Assembly: GCA_016794735.1 (NCBI GenBank)
Contig: JAEUJK010000179.1
Span: 1-11,747 of the forward strand
From: Gemmatimonadota bacterium
Lineage (GTDB): Bacteria; Gemmatimonadota; Gemmatimonadetes; Gemmatimonadales; Gemmatimonadaceae
Direction: 5' to 3'
Length of the DNA: 11,747 nucleotides
Numbering within the stretch: the first letter of the stretch is position 1; every line of letters starts with the position of its first letter. Below, piece by piece: positions 1 through 6,745 of the stretch. Under the pieces are notes generated by a model. It was not told where the DNA came from, made no database searches, and saw only the letters and a program-made list of their open reading frames with translations. Made by a program: the position numbers and the translations under genes.

Positions 1-1856
1 GCGCTGAACGCCGACGGCAGCAGCCCTTCGTGCTTGGAGAGGTCGTACGAGAAGTCCGCCTTCGGGTACTTCTGCAGGCCGTAGTTCTTGCCGAACGCCG
101 AGTTGCCGTCTGCGCGGAGACCGATGGTGAGGAACGCACGGTCATTCCACGAGAATCGGTTCTGCGCGAGGATGCCGAAGTTGATGATCTCGTTGAAGTT
201 CTCGGCGCCGTTGGTGACCGCGGCCGACGAGACGGTGTTCACGCCCGGTCCGGGGAACCGGTTGCCGGTCGACATGTTCAAGCGCTCCTGCTCCCAGAAG
301 CCCTGGGCGCCGGCCGATAAGTTCGACTCGATGTCGAACGGCAGCTTGAAGTTGTAGGTCGCGAGGTAGTCGAGCGTGTACGAACGGAACTGCCGGGTGC
401 CGATGTTGCGCTGACCGTCGGTGACGCCCGCCGGGCCGTAGGCGCCGACGAACGGGAAGAAGCGGCTCTTCTGGTCGGAGACGGCGTCCAGCCCGGCCGT
501 GAGGCGGTGCGACAGGTTCGGCGTGAATGCGTACTGGAGCGTGAGGCCGCCGTTCCAGCGATCGGCGTCCGATGTCGTCGTCATGCGCTGGATGTCCGAG
601 ACCGGAACCCAGGCTTCGCCGTATGGGCGCGCCTTGGTGGCGGTGCGCGGGTTGCCGTTCATGGCGTTGCCGAGCAGCGCCGTCCAGTTGTTTCCGGCCT
701 GCAGCTCGTCCACGAGATTGCGGGTGTACGCCGTGTTCAGGTTCACCGTCCACTTGTCCGTGGGGACGAAGTTGACGTTGAGGCGCAGGTTGCCCTTGTT
801 CTGCGTGTTCGGCTGGATCGAGCCGTCTTCCTTGGAATAGAGGCCCGACGCGAAGTACGTGCTGCGCTGCGTGCCGCCCGTCGCGGTGATCGAGCCGGAG
901 TTGAACAGCCCGTTCTCGATCAGGTCGTTGGCATCCTTGGCGCGCGTGCCATCCGGACCCGTGAAGTTCGGGAAGGTCTTGGTTGGGAGGTTCTCGCGGA
1001 GCCTGTTGTAGCCGGTGCCCAACTCGAGGTTCCACTCGGTGCGCCCTTCACCACGGCCCTTCTTGGTGAAGATCTGGATGACGCCGTTGGTGGCCTCGGA
1101 GCCGTACAGCGTGGCGGCCGCGGCGCCCTTGAGCACCTCGACCCGCTCGATGTCGTTCGGGTTGAGGTCCGACAGACGGTCCGTGGAGTTGCCACCCGTG
1201 AAGGAGCAGCACGCGATCGTGCCGATCGCCCACTCCGTTCCGCGGGAGTCCACGCGCACGCCATCGATATAGATGACGGGGCGCTGGCTCAGCGAGAACG
1301 AGGCAATGCCGCGAATACGCAGGTCCTGTCCGCTGCCCACGCCGCCGCCGACGCCGACCGAGCGGACGCCAGTGACCTTGTTCGCGAGCACCTGCGAGAA
1401 GTTCACGCTCGGCATCAGCTCCTGCTGCGCCGCGACGTCAACGGACCCGATCGATGCACCCACCTTTCGCTTCTCGGTGGCGCCGCCCGTTCCGGTGACC
1501 ACGACCTGCTGCAACTCGACCGCGCTCTGGCCAATCGTGAAGTTCAGCGTCACGGTGTCGCCAGCGGCGATCGTGACCGTCTGCGCTTCCGGGCGATACC
1601 CGATGCGGGTCACCCGCACCGACTGCGCGCCCGCCGGGATGCCACGAATCAGGTACTTCCCTGTCGCATCCGTGTTGGCACCGAGGTTCTGCTGTCCCAC
1701 GACCTGCACGCGGGCAGCCGTGATGGGTTGTCCGGTCGCGCGGTCCGTGACCGTGCCGGAGATGCCGCCGGTCTGTGCCGCGGCCTGCACGCTCACTGCG
1801 AGCGTGAAGACGGGCACCAGCCACCGCCAGCGACCTGGTGAACGACTCGATTGCAT
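1..1856 (-). CDS. SusC/RagA-family TonB-linked outer-membrane receptor (C-terminus cut off by window edge)
   Basis: 618 residues are visible and the frame stays open to the window edge, so the 3' part of the gene is missing. By family length (about 950-1100 residues) roughly the last third of the barrel lies outside. A signal peptide covers residues about 1-28 (Arg-rich start, hydrophobic core, AAAQ). A carboxypeptidase-regulatory-like beta domain follows (about 30-110, starting GGISGTVTDRATGQPI), then a TonB-box-like stretch (VVVTGTG, 118-124) and the plug domain. The plug carries the SusC signature: YIDGVRV (196-202), then LNPNDIERVEVLKGAAAATL (231-250) and YGSEATNGVI (251-260). From about 270 on, alternating aromatic/polar strands fit the barrel. 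The ATG at 1856 is chosen because AGGAGG sits just upstream. SusC proteins import oligomers (glycans, peptides) across the outer membrane with a SusD lipoprotein; a SusD gene would lie beyond the left edge. The substrate cannot be read from sequence. The plug has an odd Cys-Cys pair (216-217). Confidence 0.93.
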   Translation of the reverse strand, partial: MQSSRSPGRWRWLVPVFTLAVSVQAAAQTGGISGTVTDRATGQPITAARVQVVGQQNLGANTDATGKYLIRGIPAGAQSVRVTRIGYRPEAQTVTIAAGDTVTLNFTIGQSAVELQQVVVTGTGGATEKRKVGASIGSVDVAAQQELMPSVNFSQVLANKVTGVRSVGVGGGVGSGQDLRIRGIASFSLSQRPVIYIDGVRVDSRGTEWAIGTIACCSFTGGNSTDRLSDLNPNDIERVEVLKGAAAATLYGSEATNGVIQIFTKKGRGEGRTEWNLELGTGYNRLRENLPTKTFPNFTGPDGTRAKDANDLIENGLFNSGSITATGGTQRSTYFASGLYSKEDGSIQPNTQNKGNLRLNVNFVPTDKWTVNLNTAYTRNLVDELQAGNNWTALLGNAMNGNPRTATKARPYGEAWVPVSDIQRMTTTSDADRWNGGLTLQYAFTPNLSHRLTAGLDAVSDQKSRFFPFVGAYGPAGVTDGQRNIGTRQFRSYTLDYLATYNFKLPFDIESNLSAGAQGFWEQERLNMSTGNRFPGPGVNTVSSAAVTNGAENFNEIINFGILAQNRFSWNDRAFLTIGLRADGNSAFGKNYGLQKYPKADFSYDLSKHEGLLPSAFS

Positions 1857-1860
1857 GCTG

Positions 1861-1866
1861 CCTCCT
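1861..1866 (-). promoter_or_regulatory. Shine-Dalgarno for the SusC-like gene
   Basis: On the minus strand AGGAGG lies 4 nt before the ATG at 1856. It is the best ribosome binding site in the window and fixes the start of the SusC-like gene. Other ATG-initiated reading frames across this stretch lack one. Confidence 0.75.
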
Positions 1867-1944
1867 GGGAGGAACTGGATGGGAGGATCGGCGCCGGTCC
1901 AAACCGACGCGTGTCGCCATTGTATGCAAATTTGGCGGCTACAA

Positions 1945-1989
1945 CGTCGGTACGGCCCCGGAACCGGGGAGTTTCTCGACCTGCCGACG
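1945..1989 (-). promoter_or_regulatory. GC-rich nested inverted repeats in the SusC leader/promoter
   Basis: A perfect 14-nt palindromic unit, CCCCGG-AA-CCGGGG (1956-1969), sits about 90 nt upstream of the SusC-like start. It is enclosed by the inverted repeat CGTCGG (1945-1950) / CCGACG (1984-1989); the outer arm overlaps the predicted -10 box. It could be a regulator site or a folded 5' leader. No U-tract follows, so it is not a classic attenuator. Confidence 0.35.
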
Positions 1990-2015
1990 CTAGGGTGCGT
2001 TCCGGGTGCTGTCAA
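1987..2015 (-). promoter_or_regulatory. Sigma70-like promoter for the SusC-like gene
   Basis: Reading the minus strand, TTGACA (2015-2010) is a perfect -35 box. A 17-nt spacer follows, then TAGCGT (1992-1987), which matches 3 of 6 positions of TATAAT including the important T1, A2 and T6. Transcription would begin near 1980, giving a leader of about 125 nt before the ATG at 1856. A second -10-like hexamer, TACAAT (1924-1919), lies nearer the gene but has no -35 at proper spacing. Promoter rules in this phylum are poorly known, so the call rests on consensus match and position. Confidence 0.55.
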
Positions 2016-2191
2016 GAAAGAAGTGACCAGCGACCCGCGTCGTGAAATCCCTACTGCGCAATCGCCGAAGACCGCTCCTGGCCCGGAGCCGACGGATCAA
2101 TCGAAGGGAGGGGTCGACCCCACGGGTGTAACGAAACGTCGCCGCCGCGACTCGTCCGCGAGGCCGCTTCGCCCGCGCGTGTGACAACCCG

Positions 2192-2581
2192 CTATTTCAG
2201 GCGCACCAAGCGACCCTTTCGCTTCACGATGTTCTTGTAGTCCCACTGGATCTCCCGGGATTCCGCGAGCCAGCGGCGCAACAGCTCGGTATCCACCTGC
2301 GACACGTCGGTGTACCGCACCTCCGCGTCCTTGAACTTGCTCTTCCCGCTGAGCCCTTTCGTCGCGAACGACCGTCCGCTCCAGAACAGCAACCGCACAC
2401 ACGACTTGAGCCGGGAGTACCCCACGATCGGGTTGCCATCGAGGAACCAGACCGGATGGGCGTGCCAGATCTTGTTCTCGGCGTCCGGGAGCTCGGCGTC
2501 GATCTCCTTCGCCAGGAGCGTGCAGATCTTGCGCTCCGCGAGTGAGAAGTCGGCGTGGTACTTCCGGGTGTCGGGATGCAT
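2192..2581 (-). CDS. DUF1801 (YdhG-like fold) small protein
   Basis: 129 residues, single domain, no signal peptide or membrane segment, so probably cytosolic. The pattern is typical of the DUF1801/YdhG family (fold related to frataxin/CyaY): KIWHAHPVWFLDGNPIVGY (37-55), LLFWSGRSF (64-72), KFKDAEVRYTDV (82-93) and a Lys/Arg-rich tail with WDYKNIVKRKGRL (113-125). The biochemical function of the family is not established. The ATG at 2581 is the first in-frame ATG before the conserved block and gives the usual family length. The frame stays open farther upstream, but no better start or Shine-Dalgarno is visible. The gene is divergent from the TonB receptor at 2737 (155-bp shared upstream region), and the SusC-like gene follows 335 bp downstream on the same strand. 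Internal CRLLFW-type cysteines (20, 61) match no known metal site. Confidence 0.85.
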   Translation of the reverse strand: MHPDTRKYHADFSLAERKICTLLAKEIDAELPDAENKIWHAHPVWFLDGNPIVGYSRLKSCVRLLFWSGRSFATKGLSGKSKFKDAEVRYTDVSQVDTELLRRWLAESREIQWDYKNIVKRKGRLVRLK

Positions 2582-2622
2582 GGGCGCACCGTTGGGGAGG
2601 CGAACCGGAAGTATGCGGGAGC

Positions 2623-2634
2623 GGGCGATCGCCC
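2623..2634. repeat. 12-bp perfect palindrome in the divergent intergenic region
   Basis: GGGCGATCGCCC is a perfect palindrome 42 bp upstream of the DUF1801 start and about 100 bp upstream of the TonB receptor start. It contains the octamer GCGATCGC. A dimeric regulator site is possible; chance occurrence in GC-rich DNA is also possible. Confidence 0.4.
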
Positions 2635-2684
2635 ACCACGTGGTCTCGCGCCGACTTCGACAGCTGTTCACCGACGCGAATTGC

Positions 2685-2715
2685 CGTTGGCCGATTCCCG
2701 CGACACCCGCCAACG
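2685..2715 (+). promoter_or_regulatory. 7-bp inverted repeat upstream of the TonB receptor operon
   Basis: CGTTGGC (2685-2691) and GCCAACG (2709-2715) are perfect arms with a 17-nt spacer. They end at the purine-rich GGGAGGGG (2715-2722) that serves as ribosome binding site for the ATG at 2737. This could be an operator for the operon or a hairpin in its 5' leader. No clear -35/-10 pair was recognised on the plus strand in this 155-bp region, so the operon promoter is unassigned. Confidence 0.4.
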
Positions 2716-2736
2716 GGAGGGGCGTATGCTCACCGC

Positions 2737-4908
2737 ATGCGACGATACCGAACGCTCCTTCTCGTCCTCCTCGCGGGAGCACCGCTCGCGGCCCAGCCCG
2801 TGCGCGGGGTGATTCGCAGCGTGGACGGGACCCCGGTCGCAGGCGCCAACGTCTTCGTCCTCGAAACGCTCGAAGGATCCCTCGCCGACACGACCGGGCG
2901 CTTTGCATTCGTCACGACGGCTCCACGCCCGTTCACCCTGCTGGTCAAGCGCCTCGGCTTCGTTGAGCTGCGGCGCATCCTCACCAGCGCCGACACCGCA
3001 GTCCTCTCGCTCACGCTGGAGCGGGCCACGGCGGCACTCGCGCCGATCACGGTGCGCGCTGGGGCCTACACAGCGGGTGAAGAACGCGGGGCGACGCTCA
3101 CCCCACTCGAGGTGGTGACGACCCCGGGCACCGCCGCCGACATCAACCGCGCCATCCAACTCCTGCCGGGAGTCCAGGCGGTCGACGATGGCACGGCGCT
3201 CTTCGTCCGGGGCGGCGACTACACGGAGACCAAGGTCTTCATGAATGAGGCGCAGCTGCTCAATCCGCAGCAGCTGCTTACGCCAACCGGGACCTTTGTC
3301 GGCACGGTCGACCCGTTCCAGCTGGAGGGGATCTACTTCTCGTCCGGGGGATTCGGGGCGCGCTACGGGAATGCCTTGTCGGGCGTGGTCGGGTTGAGAA
3401 CGCGGGGCGAGGCACCGCGCCATGCCGGGACCCTCGGGGTCGGGTTGGCCGCCACCTCGGCGGACCTCGCGCTGCGCGTCCACCCACGACTCACGCTGCG
3501 TGCTGCGGGAAATCGCACGAACCTCTCGCCGTTCTTTCGGGTCAACCAGAACCAGCGCGGTTTTGCCCCACCGCCGAGTGGGCACGACGGCAGTGTCAGC
3601 GCGACCCTGCGATACGGGTCGACGGGCGAGGTGAAGGCCCTCGTCCTCGACCAATCGAACCTGGTTGGCGTTCCCATCGACGATCCGGCGTTCTCGGGCA
3701 CCTTCAACAGTCGTGTCGGGTCCCGGCTCACCGTGGTCACCTGGAAGGACGTCCTCGGCTCCTGGGGAGTGCTCGGCAGTGCGAGCGAGGGCACGCTGGA
3801 TCGCCGCGAGGACTTCGGTGCGTTCCGCCTGAACGCCGACCAGCGACAGCGGCAGGCCTTTCTCCAGTTGACCCGCGAGGTGGCTCGTGGCGCGACCGTG
3901 CGGCTCGGCGGCGAACTGGAGGGACAACGCTCGGCCATCCGCGGTTCATTGGCGGCCGCGAACGCTCCTGGAGACACCACCGTGCGTTCGCTGTACGCCT
4001 TTGTGCAACCGGCCACACGCATTGGCGGCTTTGTCGAACTCGAGTGGCAGCCGCACGACCGGTTGAAGGTCGTGCCCGGGGTGCGGAGCGACCGTTCCAC
4101 CCTGACGGAACGTCGCACGGTGGATCCGCGGCTCTCATTCGCCTGGGAAGTCGTGGGCGGCGTGACCGCGACGGCGGCGTGGGGGATCTACCACCAGGTC
4201 GCGGATCCCCTGTTCTACGACGACGCGTTCGGCCGCGACGCGCTCGCCCCGATGCGTGCGATGCAGTCGATCGTTGGGGTGCAGGCCGGACATGACGGGC
4301 CCGTGATGCTGCGACTGGAGCTCTACGAAAAGCGGTACCGTGACCTGGCGGTCCTCGACCGCGCGTACCGCGTCTTCGCACCGGCGCAGGGGACCTCGCG
4401 CGGCGTCGACCTCTTCTTCAAGGGCCGCCTGCCGGGTGGGCTGACCAGCCGGACGACACTCTCCCTGTTGCGGGCAGAGCGCACGGATCCCGAGACGGGC
4501 ACGATTGCCGCCGCGGCCTTCGATGTCCGTCGCTCCAGCGCCCTCATCGTCGAGAAGGCCTTCGCCAATGGGTTCCGGCTGGGGGCCAACTGGCGGTCCG
4601 CCTCGGGCCGTCCGTTCACCGAGGTCGTCGCCGCGACCTTCGATGCGACGCGCGACCTGTTCGTGCCCGAGTACGGGCCGCCTAACGCGGAGCGCTTCAG
4701 CGGCATCCGGCGGCTTGACCTGTCGGCCAGCCGGTACCGTCCGCTGGGGGCACACGCGCAATCCGTCCTCTACGTCACCGTCAGCAACGTCCTCAACGCG
4801 ACCAACGTGCAGGGGTGGCGATACAGCCGCGACTACCGCTCGCGCACCCCCCTCCCGTCGATCTTCAACCGTTCCCTATACTTCGGCGCCAGCCTGACCT
4901 GGCAGTGA
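2737..4908 (+). CDS. TonB-dependent outer-membrane receptor with N-terminal carboxypeptidase-regulatory-like domain
   Basis: 723 residues. A signal peptide covers 1-20 (MRRYRT, hydrophobic core, LAAQ). A carboxypeptidase-regulatory-like beta domain spans about 21-98 (VRGVIRSVDGTPVAGANVF, then DTTGRFAF). The plug domain spans about 100-225, with INRAIQLLPGVQAVDDG (136-152), LFVRGG (155-160) and FSSGGFGARYGNALSGVVGL (201-220). About 500 residues of beta-barrel-like sequence follow, ending in FNRSLYFGASLTWQ, with the C-terminal aromatic expected of outer-membrane proteins. It is shorter than SusC proteins and lacks their signature, so it belongs to the general TonB receptor class. The ATG at 2737 is chosen because it opens the signal peptide, with GGGAGGGG about 14 nt upstream; in-frame codons before it encode no plausible extension. 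First gene of a four-gene run: its stop overlaps an alternative GTG of the next gene. Likely role: uptake of, or sensing of, a TonB-driven ligand. The ligand is unknown. Confidence 0.92.
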   Translation: MRRYRTLLLVLLAGAPLAAQPVRGVIRSVDGTPVAGANVFVLETLEGSLADTTGRFAFVTTAPRPFTLLVKRLGFVELRRILTSADTAVLSLTLERATAALAPITVRAGAYTAGEERGATLTPLEVVTTPGTAADINRAIQLLPGVQAVDDGTALFVRGGDYTETKVFMNEAQLLNPQQLLTPTGTFVGTVDPFQLEGIYFSSGGFGARYGNALSGVVGLRTRGEAPRHAGTLGVGLAATSADLALRVHPRLTLRAAGNRTNLSPFFRVNQNQRGFAPPPSGHDGSVSATLRYGSTGEVKALVLDQSNLVGVPIDDPAFSGTFNSRVGSRLTVVTWKDVLGSWGVLGSASEGTLDRREDFGAFRLNADQRQRQAFLQLTREVARGATVRLGGELEGQRSAIRGSLAAANAPGDTTVRSLYAFVQPATRIGGFVELEWQPHDRLKVVPGVRSDRSTLTERRTVDPRLSFAWEVVGGVTATAAWGIYHQVADPLFYDDAFGRDALAPMRAMQSIVGVQAGHDGPVMLRLELYEKRYRDLAVLDRAYRVFAPAQGTSRGVDLFFKGRLPGGLTSRTTLSLLRAERTDPETGTIAAAAFDVRRSSALIVEKAFANGFRLGANWRSASGRPFTEVVAATFDATRDLFVPEYGPPNAERFSGIRRLDLSASRYRPLGAHAQSVLYVTVSNVLNATNVQGWRYSRDYRSRTPLPSIFNRSLYFGASLTWQ

Positions 4909-4912
4909 GGTG
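4907..4912 (+). promoter_or_regulatory. Shine-Dalgarno deciding the GTG start at 4917
   Basis: GAGGTG starts within the TGA stop of the TonB receptor gene and lies 4 nt before the GTG at 4917. An earlier in-frame GTG at 4905 overlaps the stop codon (GTGA) but has no purine-rich stretch before it. The later GTG is therefore preferred; the earlier one would add only four residues. Confidence 0.55.
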
Positions 4913-4916
4913 TTTC

Positions 4917-5687
4917 GTGCGCGTCCTCGTCCTGCTGCTCACCACTGCCCTCGCCACCGTCCCGTTGCGGGCGCAGGCCCCTGGCACCACGCGGTGGGCC
5001 GACTCCCTCGCCGTGCTCATCGAGGCGGCCGTGGAGCGCGGTGATCCTGCCGCCTTCGGCCCGGCCATCGCGCTCGCCGACCGCGTCCTCACGGTGACCC
5101 CGGCCGACGGGGCCATCCTGCACTACAAGGGGTATGCGTTGTACCGGCAGGCCACCCTGCTGATCAACGCCGCCAACCGACCGGACGACGCCGGCAAGGT
5201 CCTCGAGGAAGCCGCCGACCTGTTCACGCGCTCCGCGGCGATCCTCCCCTGGCCGGAGACCCCGGCGTTGCACGCGAGTGTCCTCGGGCAGCAGATCGCG
5301 TTAGGCGGCGTCATCGCCGGGATGCGACTCGGCGGTCGCGCCGACGACCTGTTCGCGCAGGCCATCCGCCTCGGGCCGGACAATCCCCGCGTCCTCATGC
5401 TGCGCGGCATCAGCGCCCTCTTCAAGCCGCGCATGTTCGGCGGCGGCAGCGACAAGGCGCGCGCCGACTTCCAGCGGGCCGTGGATCTCTTCCCGAAACA
5501 GGCGCCGGCGCCCGGGGCCCCGCGCTGGGGCCACGCCGAAGCCTGGGCATGGTTGGGACAGGCCCACGCCGCGGAAAAGGACCCCGCTGCCGCCCGCGTC
5601 GCGTATGCCCGGGCGATGGAGCTGCATCCGGACTACGCGTGGGTGAGAGACCAGTTGCTCCCCGCCCTCGACAAGGTGAAGCGGTGA
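4917..5687 (+). CDS. Exported TPR-like repeat protein
   Basis: 256 residues. An N-terminal signal peptide (MRVLVLLLTTALATVPLRAQA, probable cleavage after AQA at about residue 21) predicts a periplasmic location. The rest is helical with TPR-like units: about 47-80 (AIALADRVLTVTPADG, then YKGYALYRQA), 142-170 (DDLFAQAIRLGPDNPRVLML), 180-192 (ARADFQRAVDLFP) and 206-239 (EAWAWLGQAHA, then ARVAYARAMELHPDY). A KPRMFGGGSDKA loop at 170-181 is a distinctive element between repeats. No catalytic motif is seen. TPR proteins are protein-protein adaptors. Lying between an outer-membrane receptor and a membrane kinase gene, a bridging periplasmic role is conceivable but is inference. Its stop overlaps the GTG of the kinase gene (GTGA, 5684-5687). 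The alternative start is GTG at 4905. Confidence 0.85.
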   Translation: MRVLVLLLTTALATVPLRAQAPGTTRWADSLAVLIEAAVERGDPAAFGPAIALADRVLTVTPADGAILHYKGYALYRQATLLINAANRPDDAGKVLEEAADLFTRSAAILPWPETPALHASVLGQQIALGGVIAGMRLGGRADDLFAQAIRLGPDNPRVLMLRGISALFKPRMFGGGSDKARADFQRAVDLFPKQAPAPGAPRWGHAEAWAWLGQAHAAEKDPAAARVAYARAMELHPDYAWVRDQLLPALDKVKR

Positions 5688-6745
5688 CCATCGCGCGCGT
5701 TCCGCTGCGGCCCTATCTCTTCGCCTGGCTCCCATTCGTCCCGGTGTATGCGCTGGCCGTGCGGTTCAGCGGCGCCGGATGGGTTGATGCCGCCCTCTCC
5801 GCCGTCACGACGGTTGGCCTCGCCGCCCTGCTCGGCCTGGGGGTGGCCCGATGGCGGCCACCCTCGGATGTGCCGTGGCGGCGCGCGGCCATCAGGCATG
5901 CCTTCCTTAGTGTCACGTACTCCGCCCTGTGGACCGCGTTCATTGCGGCCGAACTCGCCTTGGGCGCACCCGCCGAGCGTTGGGCAGGCTTCCTCGAGAA
6001 CGCCATCCGCTGGCAGTTTGTCACCGGGCTGCTGCTCTACGCCCTGCTGGTCGCGGCCTTCACGAGCCTCGATCGCCTCGCGGCGTTGCGTGCCCAGGAA
6101 CAGCGGGCCGCGCGTGCGGAGGCGGATCGCGTGCGTGCCGAGCTGCAGGCGTTGCGGGCCCAGCTCAACCCGCACTTCCTCTTCAACACCCTGCACTCGA
6201 TCACGGCGCTCGTGCGATCCGATGCCGCGCGGGCCGAGGGCGCCCTCGAGCAGCTGGCGGCCTGCCTGCGCCACGTGCTCGCCGTGAATGCCGCGGGCAC
6301 CGAGGAGGTGGCGTTAGGCGATGAACTGGGCTTCGTGCGCGACTACCTCGCCCTCGAGCGGCTGCGCCACGGGAACCGCCTGCGCGTCATCGAGGAGATC
6401 GACCCGGACGTGCTCGACGCCCCCGTCCTCGCGTTTCTCCTGCAACCCCTGGTGGAAAACGCGATTCGCCACGGGATGGCACCGTTGACGCGACCGGTCA
6501 CCATCCGGCTCAGTGCCCGCGCCGTGGACGACGACCTCCTGCTGGAAGTGGCGGATGACGGTGCCGGGAGCACGGGCAGCACGCGCGACGGCGGGATCGG
6601 GCTCCGCGCCCTGCGCCAGCGACTGCAGGCGCGACACGATGGGGCGGCAACCCTGCAGGTCACCACCGCCCCGGGGGAAGGCTTTCGGGTCCACCTCACG
6701 CTGCCGTTGACCGCGACCACGCGTCCCCCGCTGGTGCTGCGGTGA
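5684..6745 (+). CDS. LytS-type sensor histidine kinase (His_kinase / HATPase_c)
   Basis: 353 residues. N-terminal region with about four hydrophobic segments (roughly 10-28, 33-55, 72-93, 110-127) and only short connecting loops. A short charged helix (about 128-160) leads into the His_kinase domain (PF06580 type), with QLNPHFLFNTLHSI at 160-173; His164 is the expected phosphoacceptor. The HATPase_c domain has the N box VENAIRHG (257-264), the G1 box ADDGAG (290-295) and the G2 box GGIGLRALRQRL (303-314). All expected catalytic elements are present. The GTG start at 5684 is preceded by AGGTGA and overlaps the TPR gene stop (GTGA). Its own stop overlaps the GTG of the regulator gene. It should autophosphorylate and pass phosphate to the adjacent LytTR regulator. 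No recognisable periplasmic or cytoplasmic sensor domain is present, so the stimulus must be sensed by the membrane segments or through a partner. Confidence 0.93.
   Translation: MTIARVPLRPYLFAWLPFVPVYALAVRFSGAGWVDAALSAVTTVGLAALLGLGVARWRPPSDVPWRRAAIRHAFLSVTYSALWTAFIAAELALGAPAERWAGFLENAIRWQFVTGLLLYALLVAAFTSLDRLAALRAQEQRAARAEADRVRAELQALRAQLNPHFLFNTLHSITALVRSDAARAEGALEQLAACLRHVLAVNAAGTEEVALGDELGFVRDYLALERLRHGNRLRVIEEIDPDVLDAPVLAFLLQPLVENAIRHGMAPLTRPVTIRLSARAVDDDLLLEVADDGAGSTGSTRDGGIGLRALRQRLQARHDGAATLQVTTAPGEGFRVHLTLPLTATTRPPLVLR

Larger units (their letters stand above)
1857..2191. other. 335-bp gene-free stretch: promoter and leader of the SusC-like gene, 3' flank of the DUF1801 gene
   Basis: No convincing gene is seen here. 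The only ORFs are short, Arg-rich and lack a ribosome binding site. On the minus strand it holds a sigma70-like promoter (1987-2015), a GC palindrome in the predicted leader (1956-1969) and the SusC ribosome binding site. The outer half (about 2020-2191) lies downstream of the DUF1801 stop codon and contains a perfect 12-bp palindrome, GGGGTCGACCCC, at 2110-2121. No canonical hairpin plus U-tract terminator is visible for the DUF1801 gene. Confidence 0.7.

Noticed and set aside
507..1841. Long plus-strand ORF (444 codons) opposite the SusC-like gene
   Set aside because: It is the antisense shadow of a frame with an unmistakable SusC signature; its product is Arg/Ala-rich with no domain pattern, as expected for high-GC antisense frames.
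1919..1944. Second SusC promoter using TACAAT (1919-1924) with TTGTAG (1939-1944)
   Set aside because: The spacer would be only 14 nt and no other -35-like hexamer stands at 16-18 nt, so it was not listed as a promoter.
2110..2121. GGGGTCGACCCC as terminator for the DUF1801 gene
   Set aside because: Only 4 bp of stem once a loop is allowed, 70 bp from the stop and without a U-tract; kept only as a palindrome in the gene-free entry.
1990..2187. 65-codon minus-strand ORF in the gene-free stretch
   Set aside because: Arg-rich low-complexity product, no Shine-Dalgarno, and it runs across the predicted SusC promoter.
2668..3927. 419-codon minus-strand ORF opposite the TonB receptor
   Set aside because: Antisense to a well-supported receptor; the composition is that of a reversed high-GC frame and no motif is visible.
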